Of a stretch of 64,000 bases of DNA, positions 10,087-20,039 are shown piece by piece; the stretch's first letter is position 1, and each line of letters starts with the position of its first letter. The notes under the pieces are model-generated. The model made no database searches, was not told where the DNA came from, and saw only the letters and a program-made list of their open reading frames with translations. A program made the translations under genes and the position numbers. The DNA is from Agapetus fuscipes. Its lineage: Eukaryota > Arthropoda > Insecta > Trichoptera > Glossosomatidae. Location of the stretch: positions 3,716,201 to 3,780,200 of the forward strand of contig OX637359.1 of assembly GCA_951799405.1 (NCBI GenBank), read 5' to 3'.

Positions 10087-10223
10087 CTGGTTGCCTTGGT
10101 GACGTTGACGATGATGCCGTCCTTGATCCAGTTGAAGGTCATGTGAGGAGCCCCCTGCGCTACGCAGCTCAGGATGAACTCCGAGCCCTCCCAGACCACG
10201 GCCCGCTGGTTCACAGCAACTGT
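10087..10223 (-). CDS. Ig-superfamily gene, exon 4 (first Ig domain, 5' part)
   Basis: This is a 137-nt exon with acceptor TTGTCTCCCAG/ACAGTT and donor ACCAG/GTAAAC. It enters in phase 0 and leaves in phase 2. It encodes 45 residues starting TVAVNQRAVVWEGSEF. ILSC supplies the first Ig cysteine (residue 20) and FNWIKDG the core tryptophan (residue 32), as in I-set or V-like Ig domains. NVT (residues 40-42) is a possible N-glycosylation site. The domain is completed by DSGVFRC in exon 5. The exon lies between two direct copies of the LTR-like family 1 block, with a partial copy of its own 3' end 51 bases away. The protein acts outside the cell by inference from the Ig fold only. Confidence 0.86.
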
Positions 10224-10257
10224 CTGGGAGACAACAACAAATGATTAGAGTTTGTGT

Positions 10258-10552
10258 GTCATGTACCTAGGCACGTAGCTTGCTGGTGTGCGCAACTGGA
10301 ATAGTGTCTGGCTTCTGTCTGGCTCTAGTATAATCCATTATAGAAGTATGTGGAACAATTTCGAACACGCAAGAATCATCTCTTTCGTATTTATATATAC
10401 GAGCAGGGATTCTGCGGAGAGCCAGAGTCGCTTGAAATATTGTGACGCGAAGTCGGTATAAACAGAGCATCAAAAGTAATCAGTACATTGTAAGCCGATA
10501 TGGTGGAAAATTAATCTTATTCAATAAATAAATCACAGTTTTATTAAAAGAG
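10258..10552 (+). mobile_element. LTR-like block, family 1
   Basis: CCTAGGCACGTAGCTTGCTG matches 9655-9675, TATTTATATATACGAGCAGG is a TATA-like stretch, and the 3' part holds AATAAATAAATC. It is a direct-repeat partner of 9551-9945 around exon 4. Confidence 0.4.
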
Positions 10553-10564
10553 CTCCAAGTTAAA

Positions 10565-10910
10565 TCATATCAATATTGTAACGAATCTGTGATTGTGTGT
10601 ATGTGTGTTTTTACTTGTGTGAATGTGTCTTGTGTCTCTAAATGTAGGTGTTTAAATAATTTTACTTGTTTTTGTTCGATGGTGTGAGCATTTGCTCAAA
10701 TCCTCTAAGTATAATATTCTGGCAAAGTCACGAATGTACCAGTTTCCGATGTGTTGAGAACCGTCCTTATGTCATAATATACATAGGGCTAAAGCTGTCT
10801 GTAGCGCAGACTTGTATCAGAGCCGTTGAGCTGAACAGTTAGAAAGCCTATCTGTAATCGAACCAAATATGAACGAAATCATAAAATAAATTGTGTCAAT
10901 GCCGTAAGTT
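10565..10910 (+). mobile_element. LTR-like block, family 2
   Basis: It starts TGTAACGAATCTGTGATTG and shares GAACCAAATATGAACG..AAT and AAATAAATTGTGT with 62275-62715 and, on the minus strand, 38795-39115. A solo LTR is the most likely reading; the element is not fully delimited. From 10910 to 11145 nothing else is recognised. Confidence 0.4.
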
Positions 10911-11145
10911 AGTTTTTTCCCCTCTATATTATAACTCAACGATCCAGTACAATACTTCGAGTATTGTGAAAAAACTCGTACTACGGGTACAGATGTATTC
11001 GGACGTCCGAATTCACTATATTATTATGTACAATCTGAAGTTTGTGGAAACTCAGTATTTCCATAGATAGTTATTTTCATATATTTTCTTTTAGTTGTAA
11101 GGCTAATGTTTTGATGGTTGGTTTTCATTACAAGTAGCTGTTGTT

Positions 11146-11780
11146 ATGTTTGAATTGAAGGTATCTCCAGGATACTTACATCCGGCTAGCTCTCATCAGC
11201 ATCACTCTCAGGGCGTGGGGTTCTTTCTTTCGGTTGCTTACTTGTACTTTGGGCAGGGTTTTATAATTAAAAGATAAGCTTAACATGAACAAATAAGGGT
11301 TTATTTACTTTACTAATATGGGGGAAAAGGGGGAAATAAGGGAATGGCCAGATCTACATCTTTTCACTAAACACTCCCTACTCTGTTGGCTGGAGCTCCG
11401 CACGGAAGGCCTGGGGCAGCGCCTCAGGCTAGCGGCGGTTCACGAGGCGGACGCCTCCACACGTTGGAGCCCCTGGGTGGGCGCTCCTATGCACTATGTC
11501 TCCTATGCCTCTGGTCCACAAGGCGGGTGCCTTGCTGGCAGGAAATCCAAGTAGATGGGGAGGAGGGAGCTCCATTGTAGTGCCCCCTCTTGCACCGCTT
11601 GGTGCTTGGTCGCCGACGTCTTAATCGGTTGACATCTTGCCGGGAACTAACTAACGACGGTCCGATCAGTTCACACGGCGCAGTTCGGCCGCTTCCGTGA
11701 CCGTTCGGCTCCGTTCGGCCCACAAAACACACTGGTCACTTGAGATTGTTTTTTTATATGTTATTTTAAAATAACATAAC
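11146..11780 (+). repeat. GC-rich dispersed repeat, inverted partner of 40.1-40.7 kb
   Basis: GATACTTACATCCGGCTAGC, ATGAACAAATAAGGGTTTAT and CCGTTCGGCTCCGTTCGGCC recur in the same order on the opposite strand at 40050-40670. The two copies are about 29 kb apart in inverted orientation. The short open frames inside are not conserved between copies, so I do not call a gene. Confidence 0.75.
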
Positions 11781-11879
11781 ACTGTATACAAAATATACAA
11801 AAACAACGCTGATAAAAAAAACTCAAGGACGCCGATGAATATTTATTTTCATGAATAATAATTCTTTGTATTATCGTCC

Positions 11880-12290
11880 CCTTAGGCATTAGACAAATAA
11901 GCACTAAGGCTTAGTGCTTGTTTGTCTTATGCCCATCAGAGGTAATTTCGCATGAGCAATGTTTGTATGTGTACTGGAACAATGCGTCATTTGAAAACTG
12001 GAAATTTATTTACAAAATATTTAAAACAATTTTTTGTCGGGGTTATAGCCGCGGGGGCCAAGAGGGCTGATCTTTCTAGCGTGTTTCGAATGGAACAACG
12101 TTGGTTCGATCCTCGCTTGGGTCACTTGACTTTAACTTTGACCCTGGTTCAACAGATGTTATTGGGTAATTATTATTTAATAATTCATTAATAATAAACA
12201 ATAATGAATTATTAAATGATGATATTAATACCTGTTTCTGGCCAGGCAGAATAGGTTGGTGAATTGCATTCCTCTTCACAAATCTATTTT

Positions 12291-12326
<36 letters not shown>

Positions 12327-12465
12327 AACTCTCACATTATCGTGGTTTACATTTTTTGCTTAGCTCAGATCGTGTCGAATGTGATTCTTAAGACAATTTT
12401 ATTGAAATGTCATCTTTGAATCAAATGATAGATAAGCCAAACAGGCACTGAGGGGACATTATTTT
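11880..12465. mobile_element. MITE-E interrupted by a SINE-3 copy
   Basis: Ends CCCCTTAGGCATTAGACAAA and its inverted counterpart near 12430-12455 (TAAGCCAAACAGGCACTGAG) enclose sequence matching 30170-30375. At about 12036-12329 a SINE-3 copy is inserted: tRNA-like box B GGTTCGATCC, then CAACAGATGTTATTG, ending in a run of about 27 A. The 30 kb copy lacks it (AATATTCAAAACAACTCTCA), giving an empty site. Confidence 0.65.
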
Positions 12466-12469
12466 AATG

Positions 12470-12745
12470 TAGAGTGGTAGAGTGCTTACATTCAACCAAC
12501 TGATTTCTGACAACGAGGGTATCAAAAAATGATTTCCCGTTTCGCCGTTTATTTCACAACCCAAAATAAAATACCGACAAGATTTACTCAGCCTTCACAA
12601 AAAATGAGTACCAGCCCCTTCGGGAGTGGTTGGTGTAAATTCAGCCCCCTTACCTGTAAACATAAATAGATTCCACTTGTCACATGCTAAACCCTTCGGG
12701 AATAACACGGCAAGAAGTTGCACTATATGTTGCGTAAACCCATCC
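12470..12745 (+). mobile_element. SINE-1, head degraded
   Basis: The body words GATTTCCCGTTTCGCCGTTT and GATTTACTCAGCCTTCACA, and the end AGAAGTTGCACTATATG, are present. Only GAGTGCTTACATTC survives of the head. Confidence 0.7.
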
Positions 12746-12808
12746 TCATACCCGTTCCCTTTATACACTTCCATCAGGGAAAGCGTATCACAGAACGCTC
12801 ATGCAATG

Positions 12809-13063
12809 CTATAATTTTTTTTTGTGGCGGAAGGCCTTCTCGATGGTCGTGACCCGACCCAGCAGTGATTCTAGATTTACCTGTTCGTCCACTAGAGAGA
12901 ACAAGGCAAAACCCAAGGTTACTGACTCGATGCAATTGCATCGGGATGCGCTCCTTGCTATTTCGTGCTTATCAAGGAATTTGTGGTTGGCGTCCTCAAT
13001 CAACCAGATGGAGGTCCAGTCCAGGGTCCACGTAATGGGGCTTCCACACGCTTGCCAACCCAT
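12809..13063 (-). pseudogene. Possible Penelope-like element 3' coding fragment
   Basis: A minus-strand frame reads DWTSIWLIEDANHKFLDKHE and ARSASRCN, a pattern like the C-terminal part of GIY-YIG domains in Penelope-like elements (D-W, a hydrophobic strand, then an acidic helix). It overlaps one arm of the palindrome at 13035-13210, and inverted ends are common in this element class. No GIY-YIG motif is visible, so this is tentative. Confidence 0.3.
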
Positions 13064-13210
13064 TACAAGCCAAGCGCACAGTGTGTCGTCTAGAACATGC
13101 TAGCTGGACAAAATTAGTCCATTAGACAAAATTTTGTCCAGCTAGCATGTTCTAGACGACACACTGTGCGCTTGGCTTGTAATGGGTTGGCAAGCGTGTG
13201 GAAGCCCCAT
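13035..13210. repeat. Palindrome with 81-bp arms next to an exon donor
   Basis: Positions 13035-13115 and 13130-13210 are exact inverted repeats around a 14-bp spacer. Each arm contains TGCTAGCTGGACAAAATT or its complement. It lies in intron 3, about 73 bases downstream of the exon 3 donor, and could form a strong hairpin in the pre-mRNA. Confidence 0.93.
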
Positions 13211-13283
13211 AAGAGGCGCAAAAGCATAGTATTTTTTTGTGCGTTGCGTACCTACAGTAAAGAATGTTGTCTTGTATATGTAC

Positions 13284-13443
13284 CTGCAGGAATAATGCCG
13301 GTTCACTCCTCATCCTGGGCGGAGTACCCTGCTGGATGCGCAGCCCCGCCAGGCGAGGCAGGCGGCCCAGGGCGGACTGCAGCGCAGTACCCAGGCCCTC
13401 TCCTGAAGCGCCCCACGCCTGGATGTGGACCTCCCCGTCATGG
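13284..13443 (-). CDS. Ig-superfamily gene, exon 3 (pre-Ig segment)
   Basis: This is a 160-nt exon with acceptor TGTCCCTCCAG/CCATGA and donor CTGCAG/GTACAT. It enters in phase 2, where AG from exon 2 plus C makes Ser, and leaves in phase 0. The 53 further residues begin HDGEVHIQAWGASGEGLG and continue with a helix-like TALQSALGRLPRLAGLRI. Together with exons 1 and 2 this gives a strand, helix, strand, strand, helix order that could be a SEA-type domain. That is an inference from pattern, not a recognised signature. The phase-perfect fit to exons 2 and 4 and the GC-rich codons support coding. A strong palindrome lies just downstream of its donor. Confidence 0.8.
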
Positions 13444-13539
13444 CTGGAGGGACACAAAGGGGGCACTTAGAATAAATAAAAACTCGAATTTAAACACACA
13501 TAATAAATACAGTGGCCTACCGTGTTGAACAGAGCTCAA

Positions 13540-14100
13540 TCTAACCTAATCTAATCTAATCTAAGTTGCAAATATATGTTACATTGGATATTCACATTAC
13601 ATGCATTCCCACAACCAGACACGTACAAGTTCGCGCTTGCACATGCCTCATGTGAACCTACAACATAAAGTACCAAATCTCGAATGGACATACACCCTGC
13701 AACTCTTGCCGTCCTTCCCTGAAACAGGGGTGACATTGGCAAAGTGAACCATTTTTACAGCATGGGTGGTCAGCCGCATACCAACCTATAAGTCAAGGAA
13801 CGTACACGACAAATTACATTTTATAAATCAATAAATAATAATATCAATGGACAACAAACAGAAAACAAATTCCAATTTAATAAACCATAGCCGCCAACAT
13901 TACAGATCAACCGCCATTTATTTCTGTCCTTACATACTTCTTTCATTTCCTCCAGAGTCATAACCTTTTTCATACAGGTTCTTCTTTTATTATGACTCTG
14001 GATATTCCATTCATTCGCAATTTCGAAAACTTGGTCCATCCATTCCTTTCTCGGTCTTCCTCTACTGTGCAATAAAACCTGTGTGCAATATGGAAGCACG
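13540..14100 (-). pseudogene. LINE-A C-terminus, 3' UTR and tail
   Basis: The minus frame holds RGRPRKEWMDQVFEIANEW and KDRNKWRLICNVGG, the C-terminal end of an RTE-like LINE polyprotein. A 3' UTR and the tail block follow, ending in four GATTA repeats next to GCAACTTA. 5' truncated. Confidence 0.75.
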
Positions 14101-14150
14101 TCTAATAAGTGATTAGTCCTTCCATTACCCCTACAATAAGAGACCCTGGG

Positions 14151-14306
14151 CTGGAAGTCTTATCAGCATGATAATTCTTAACTACTGAATACCGGTAATA
14201 TTTTACTGTCAATCCAAGATGGCCGCAAGTGACCAGCTGATTAGTCTTCATACAAATATTAACAAAATTCGGTAGGTAAGAATGTCCGTGGTGATGAGAC
14301 TTCCAG
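14151..14306. mobile_element. MITE-G, palindromic
   Basis: CTGGAAGTCTTATCAGC and GATGAGACTTCCAG are inverted ends of about 30 bp. A second copy is at 49188-49335, and both contain the GGCCGCAAGTG / CACTTGCGGCC core. No target duplication is obvious. Confidence 0.7.
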
Positions 14307-14379
14307 CAGAGGCATCATTAGTTTGTCAAAGCGTGGGCTCAACGGACGGCCAAAATAATAACACCGTTACATTGACTAT

Positions 14380-14550
14380 ATTGGATAAACTAGGAATGCC
14401 AGCAAAAATCAAGAAAATAATGTACTACTACATAATACTACTAATCTACGAAAAGTATCTAAAGCTCTGCAAAATTTGTAATGCAACAACAGTCGCTATC
14501 ACAGTTTATGGCGATGTTTCCGGTTCTTTGTGACAGCAAATAACCATGAA
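14380..14550 (+). mobile_element. MITE-H fragment
   Basis: AAAGCTCTGCAAAATTTGTA and GGTTCTTTGTGACAG match 29930-30085, where the complete element has inverted ends. Confidence 0.55.
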
Positions 14551-14559
14551 AAATACTCC

Positions 14560-14805
14560 TTGACTTATAGGTTGGTATTAGGCTGATCGCCATGCTGTTA
14601 TAAAATGGTTAACTTATGCCAACGCCACCCCAGTATCAGAGAAATGCGGCAGGAGTTGCAAAGTTTATGTTCATGTAAGGTTTGGTTTATTTAGTATGCG
14701 CACATCCAACATGTGTTAACGCGATATTTTATATGCCTGCTTGTGGGCATGCATTAAATATGCGCCTTGAATTACAATATATTTGCAACTTAGATTATAG
14801 ATTAA
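14560..14805 (+). mobile_element. LINE-A 3' tail block
   Basis: It begins precisely at the recurring boundary CCTTGACTTATAGGTTGGTA and ends TTTGCAACTTAGATTATAGA. Confidence 0.75.
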
Positions 14806-14879
14806 AGATGGACGGTAATTACAAAAGTTTTTTGGAGAGTATGTTTTCTGTGATGGAGCTTTCTGTGGACTAATATTAT

Positions 14880-15230
14880 ATCTGACCGAAATGTCGTTGA
14901 ACGAAAAGTGGTGTGGATGAATTGTCATATGACCGAACTGTCCATGACCGTTGTGCCTGTGAACGAGTTATCTGTGGCTGAGTTGTCTGTGACCGATGTG
15001 CCTGTGGACGAATTATCTGTGGCTGAGTTGTCTGTGACCGATGTGCCTGTGGACGAATTATCTGTGGCTGAGTTGTCTGTGACCGATGTGCCTGTGGACG
15101 AATTATCTGTGGCTGAGTTGTCTGTGACCTAAAAGTGGTGAGTACGAATTGTCGTGTGACCGATTTGTCCGTGGGCGAGTGGACTGTGGACGAGCTATCT
15201 TTGAACTTTTTGTCGTGACACAAATTGTGT
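14880..15230. repeat. 45-bp minisatellite built on a 15-bp unit
   Basis: Three nearly exact 45-bp units (14991-15125; one contains GACCGATGTGCCTGTGGACG) sit inside more diverged copies. Each unit is three variants of a 15-bp word (CTGTGACCGA..). The frame is open in several phases (for example TDVPVDELSVAELSV) because the period divides by three. Confidence 0.85.
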
Positions 15231-15289
15231 ACATTGAATGTCTAAGGTAAACGTGAAACGAAAAGACCGGGGAAAGAATGGGTCGATTA

Positions 15290-15440
15290 AATAAGTGAGA
15301 TTGCAAATGACTGAAATCTGCAGAGTGAGCAAAATAAGAGCACGGTTAAGGTGAGTGATGAATGTTTAGGAGATGAAAGAAGTGTGCAAGGACAGAACAA
15401 AATGGAGACACATCTGATGAGGTACTGGCCACCTCTCAGA
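15290..15440 (+). mobile_element. LINE-A-like 3' fragment
   Basis: GATGAAAGAAGTGTGCAAGG and ATGGAGACACATCTG match the LINE-A end elsewhere. Frames are broken. Confidence 0.5.
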
Positions 15441-15524
15441 GCAATATTCACAGAAAATTTAACAAATTAAAAGTACAACAGGGAAAATTTATGAAATAAA
15501 ACTTCGAGTACTTATAAAGCATTG

Positions 15525-15665
15525 AGTAAACTCATCTCTGTTGCGTAAATCGAAAAAAATGTATGAAAACTAAATCACTCCCTAGGAGTGCCGTTGTATA
15601 TTCCATACATTTCTAATTTACGCCATTGTGGGGAAATTGACGCAATATTTCATACTCGGAGCACA
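15525..15665. mobile_element. TA-MITE-1 copy
   Basis: A palindromic core (AAATGTATGAAAACTAAATC..TTCCATACATTT) is followed by TTTCATACTCGGAG, the inverted terminus of TA-MITE-1. The left end is eroded. From 15670 to 16080 I recognise nothing. Confidence 0.55.
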
Positions 15666-16164
15666 GCTTTCTTGTCATGAACTGAATACAAAAATATATC
15701 CAGGTATACCTCAGTTTTCGTACAAACGCAGATTAAACATTCGGAGACCAAATCATACAAAACGTCTGTCTGAGTAGACATCTATTGGGTAACGCTTCGG
15801 ACTTGTAATTGAAAGGAAACGGTTTTGATTCCCGGCAAACCCACAAAATCCCTACATTTTCTGTGTTGAAAAAATATTTACCTTTCACAGACCGGTCACA
15901 AGTCATCAGTTCATATGTAATAGTCAAAAAATAAGAGTGTCTTCTGGAGATGTTGGTTTTGACGCCAACAAAACATCGCGCACAATGGATGTTTTATTAA
16001 AATGTAATAAAGATTTTGAATATATTTTTTTCGCTCTGTCGTGAACGAGAAAACGACATTCTGATTATTTTCAAGTATGTAGCGTTAACCATTAGACTAC
16101 AGACCGGTCTAATCTATAATCTATGTTGCATCTTATATTGACATTTAAGGCTTAGGTATACTTA

Positions 16165-16235
16165 ATGTACTGTTGAACCAGGTCGAAGTTATGGTCAAGT
16201 GGGCTAGACGCAAGATTCGAACCAACGTTTTGAAA
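16165..16235 (-). mobile_element. SINE-3 fragment
   Basis: TGAACCAGGTCGAAGTTATG and GGCTAGACGCAAGATTCGAA are the reverse of the SINE-3 head. Truncated against a SINE-2 copy. Confidence 0.55.
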
Positions 16236-16237
16236 AA

Positions 16238-16507
16238 AAATAAATTGGTAGGTTGTGGATTCGGATCCCGGCGGAGCACAAAAATATACCATTTATATCT
16301 CGAATGTGCTCTTCGCTGGGTTGAAAAATTCATAAACCTTTACCAATGACCGGTCACCAAAGGTCCATCCAGCCTTACAGCAACTGGGTCTTGCTTGAGT
16401 ATTGGCGCTTTGTAGCGACGACCAAGCTCGTACACCTCTGCGGCACTACAACAAGTGTCATAGACCCCTAGAGTCTTTAGAATCTAGGGAGTCTCCCGCA
16501 CAGGATT

Positions 16508-16559
<52 letters not shown>
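16238..16559 (+). mobile_element. SINE-2 with LINE-B tail and long poly(A)
   Basis: The head is truncated (starts GGTAGGTTGTGGATTCGGAT). The body runs to CGACGACCAAGCTC, then the tail CACCTCTGCGGCAC..CCGCACAGGATTTCTT, then about 45 A. The tail matches the 3' end of LINE-B at 29826-29912. Confidence 0.8.
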
Positions 16560-16560
<1 letters not shown>

Positions 16561-16561
16561 G

Positions 16562-17115
16562 TTGAAGTTTCCAGAGAGAGTAGCTTATAAAATATGCTAC
16601 ACTGTGTACAAGGCACTCAATGGGAAGGCTCCAACATACTTGGCTGAACTGCTATCCCAGCAGTCCAACAAGAGTGATCTGGTGCTAAGATCCTCTGTAT
16701 CAGGAGGGATAAGACTAAATGAGCCTCATCGTCCATACCGAACATGCTTCGGCGACCGAGCCTTCTACAATGGTGCACCTGCAGTGTGGAATTGACTTCC
16801 TCTGGATGTCAAAACCGCAAGCCCAGAGTCGACGTTCCGGAAAAAACTCAAGACCTACCTGTTCAGTGTATCATATCCCAATTAATCCTACACTTTATTT
16901 AACTATTTTTATTTTTATGTATTACTATACGAATATATTATTTACCTATAATGTAAGATTATTATGTATGTGCATTCACATGTATACGAGTATGGACATA
17001 CCCCATTATTTATATTATTCCCTTCATATCTTCTCATTCCTCATATATTTTATACCAAGGGCCCTTGAGGTGTGCTACACACAAAAACGGCGCTTTAAAT
17101 AAATTATCCAATTAT
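16562..17115 (+). pseudogene. LINE-C (L2/Rex-like) 3' end
   Basis: The frame reads KICYTVYKALNGKAPTYLAE, GDRAFYNGAPAVWN and, after a stop, LPLDVKTASPESTFRKKLKT. This is the usual C-terminal tail of CR1-group (L2/Rex-like) LINE proteins. The 3' UTR ends CCCTTGAGGTGTGCTACACA..AATAAATTATCCAAT with a TA repeat. That end is the source of the second SINE-2 tail type. Confidence 0.75.
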
Positions 17116-17205
17116 ATATATATAACGTTACATATTCGGTTCCAAATACGCTAGTCGAACATGCGCCTCTAACCCTCGGCCATAACACCGAATGTACACT
17201 TAAAA

Positions 17206-17320
17206 ATTAAAACCAAACCTCAAATGAACATAAACCCTGCAACTTTTGCCGACCTTCACTGGAACAGGGGTGAGATTGGCAAAGTGAATCACTTTTTACA
17301 GTGTGGGTGGTCAGCCTGTT
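17206..17320 (-). mobile_element. LINE-A 3' tail block, partial
   Basis: CCTCAAATGAACATAAACCC through TGGGTGGTCAGCC is the minus-strand 5' half of the block. From 17330 to 17845 there are SINE-3 scraps (17322-17355, 17765-17835) and a pyrimidine-rich tract (17600-17660) with no gene. Confidence 0.6.
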
Positions 17321-17849
17321 GATGATAATACTTGATTTCTCTTCACAAATCTATTTACAACAGAAATAGCCCCAAGTCCGCATACTGCGTTCGGTGAAGG
17401 CAACAACACGAGTGTTGAGGTTTTTGTGAGGAAATAAGTAAATACAGAATGTACAGGGTGGGATAATAAAATGAATGGGGAGAATCACGCGATGTAAGAA
17501 GAGTAAGAAGTCGCTGGGCATGATTATATGGCTGAGACGAGCCCGTTGATGGATCCATTATGAAGAAGAGCCCTCTTCCTTCCCTTCTTCCATGTCTCGC
17601 GCTTCTTACTACTTCCTGTTCTTCTTATTCTTACTCTTCTTATTCTTATTCCTCCCCCATCTTACTCTTCTCCGTTCATTTCTTTACAGTTTTGCCCCTT
17701 TTGGCCTGGATTTCATATTACCCTAAAAATATTAGCGATATCTTTTAAGGTGAGGCATTTTTTGTTTGTTCTACCAACATGCTACCAACCTATTTTGCCT
17801 GACCATAAGCATGTTTTAGTTCATAGAATAATGAATTATTAGTAAATAA

Positions 17850-18195
17850 TGTCCAGTCAATAGCTCAATTGGTAGAGTGTTTGCATTCCATGCCGAGAGC
17901 TCGCATTCACAGAATCCTATCGAGAGCACTAAAAAAAGAATAAGTTTGGGCTGGTATGAGGCTGGCCACCTATACCGAAAGAATTGCTTCACTGTTGCCA
18001 ATGTCATCCCTGTTTCAGGGACGGGGGGTAAAGTTGCTGGGTTTCATTTAATCTGATATTTATTTTATTTTATTTTATTTTATAAGTACACATGCGGTAT
18101 GTATAAGCGCAAACTTACATGTGTCTACTTATGAGCATGTATTCAATATGAAACTTAAATTTTAATATACCTATTGTTACTTAGATAAAAATAGA
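17850..18195 (+). mobile_element. SINE-1 head followed by LINE-A tail block
   Basis: GTCAATAGCTCAATTGGTAG is the SINE-1 head (17850-17935). GGCTGGTATGAGGCTGG opens a divergent LINE-A tail (17948-18195), interrupted by TTTTA repeats at 18057-18082. Confidence 0.6.
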
Positions 18196-18227
18196 TTACA
18201 GAAGGCTTTTATTTGCCTCTACATATT

Positions 18228-18562
18228 TTTTTTTTTTTTTTTAAGAAATCCTGTGCGGGAGACTCCCTAGATTCTAAAGACTCTAGGGGTCTATGACACT
18301 TGTTGTAGTGCCGTAGAGGTGTACGAGCTTGGTCGTCGCTACAAAGCGCCATTACTCAAGCAAGACCCAGTTGCTGTGAGGCTGGATGGACCTTTGGTGA
18401 CCGGTCATTGGTAAAGGTTTATGAATTTTTCAACCCAGCGAAGAGCACATTCGAAATATAAATGGTATATTTTTGTGCTCCGCCGGGATCCGAATCCACA
18501 ACCTTCCATTTACGAGTCCGAAGTGTTGCCACTACGGACTACGGACCGGTCCAATCATTCTT
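18228..18562 (-). mobile_element. SINE-2 with LINE-B tail
   Basis: On the minus strand: tRNA-like head at 18562-18500, body with GGCGGAGCACAAAAATATAC, and a tail from TACACCTCTACGGCAC to AGGATTTCTT followed by A. Near full length. From 18565 to 18945 I see nothing recognisable. Confidence 0.8.
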
Positions 18563-18947
18563 GGAAAAAAACAAGTATCTACGCAAATAAATTTATAATT
18601 AAGTCATTCCCAGAAGCCTTCAGAATGAAATTATCTTAGTTTTCCTCTATTCCTCTAATTCTATTTTAAAATACAAACAAGGAAATAATTAATTTCTAAA
18701 TATAAATTTCATTTCCCGAGGCGTAGGCGATACTGCGAAAGCGTCCTATGTTTTTTTCTGCTCGGATATATTTTTTTAGACGGAAAACTGTTGCTTTTTT
18801 GAGGATAAATCTTTCTTGGCGCCTTCCTACCTTTCTTTATAAAATTGGGCGTGTATCTTTTTACGATTCGGCAAGTCTTTTTTTTACACGTTTATTTTAC
18901 TTGTATAAACGGTAAAGCATTGATTTTCCATTCGTCCTGTTTCCTAG

Positions 18948-19270
18948 TCCGGTCGATAGCTCAGCTGGTAGAGTGCTTACATTCCATGCCGAGAGCTTGG
19001 ATTCGAATCCCACCGAGTGTGTAAGAAATAATTTACCCGTTTTGCTATTTGTTTCAAACCCAAAATAAAATACCTGGGAGCCATACTCAGCCTTCACAAG
19101 AAATGAGTACCAGCCTCTCGGGAGCAGGAAACTTCTACTCCAACTGAAGTGGTTGTTGAAATACCTACCCCCTTAAGTACTTGTAAAATTAAGTAGGTTT
19201 CACTTGCGACATGCGATCCTTTCGGTGAAAACGCGGCAAAAGTTACACTATATGTGTAGTTAAGTTGTAT
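18948..19270 (+). mobile_element. SINE-1
   Basis: GGTCGATAGCTCAGCTGGTA (box A), GGATTCGAATCCC (box B), a body with a small deletion in the middle, and the end AAGTTACACTATATGTGTAG. Confidence 0.8.
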
Positions 19271-19514
19271 TTTGTTGTGTCGTTTAATTCATCATCAGCT
19301 GTACCCTGTGTGTTCCAATACTCCACTTGAGCATGTGGAATATTTTTTTACAGGTGAGGGAAGCAGACTTACGCTATAATAGGGCCATTTTATTTGTTTG
19401 TTTGATGTGAAACTTCGCAGACACTGTTCCGAGTATATTTTGCACGGTTCCTTTAGCGAATTAGTGAGTCAATGTTGAACAAACATTTAATTTAATATTT
19501 AAAAAAAAAAATTG

Positions 19515-19735
19515 TTGTCCATGACCAATAGGTTGGTATGTGACTGACATTATCAAAACTGGTTCACTTTTCAAACGTCAATATTATTTACAAAGACATA
19601 AAGAAACATTTCATATTCATATTAAAAATGCATACCTACAAGCAGAATAAAGACTCAAATCTCAAATTTACATAAACCCTGTAACTTTTGCCGAATATTC
19701 CTGTAACAGCGGTGACATCTCGCTAAGTAAATAAA
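19515..19735. mobile_element. LINE-A tail pieces in opposite orientation
   Basis: 19515-19582 is the 5' end of the block on the plus strand. 19600-19735 is a middle portion on the minus strand. From 19740 to 20035 nothing is recognised. Confidence 0.5.
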
Positions 19736-20039
19736 TAAAAAAAACATAGACTCGTTCATAAAAAAACACAACATAAAGCAGAAGTATAAAGGCCACTGTT
19801 TGTATTACGAAAATATAAAAAGCGACATTTTGCCTGTCGACGGGTTTTAATTAAAAATAACCACGTTTTTCAGTCCATCAGCTGATTAAAAAATGCCCAC
19901 TTTTTTATCATTCTACTCTATAAAAATAAATGTATCTAGAATACTCAAAATAATTTTACGATCTATAATCTAAGTTTCAAAGATGTTGTTCTGATTTTAC
20001 GCGGGTTCTATTTTATTTCAACTGCAGTGATTTATTTTA

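Noticed and set aside
11318..11732. Small genes in the GC-rich block
   Set aside because: The frames are not preserved in the second copy at 40 kb, which has substitutions and indels out of frame.
14908..15132. Acidic repeat protein (TDVPVDELSVAELSV)
   Set aside because: A 45-bp minisatellite in frame by period. The reverse strand is equally open and there is no splice or start context.
16402..16590. Lysine-rich small protein
   Set aside because: The lysine run is the SINE-2 poly(A) tail. Similar frames occur at 42133 and 43262 for the same reason.
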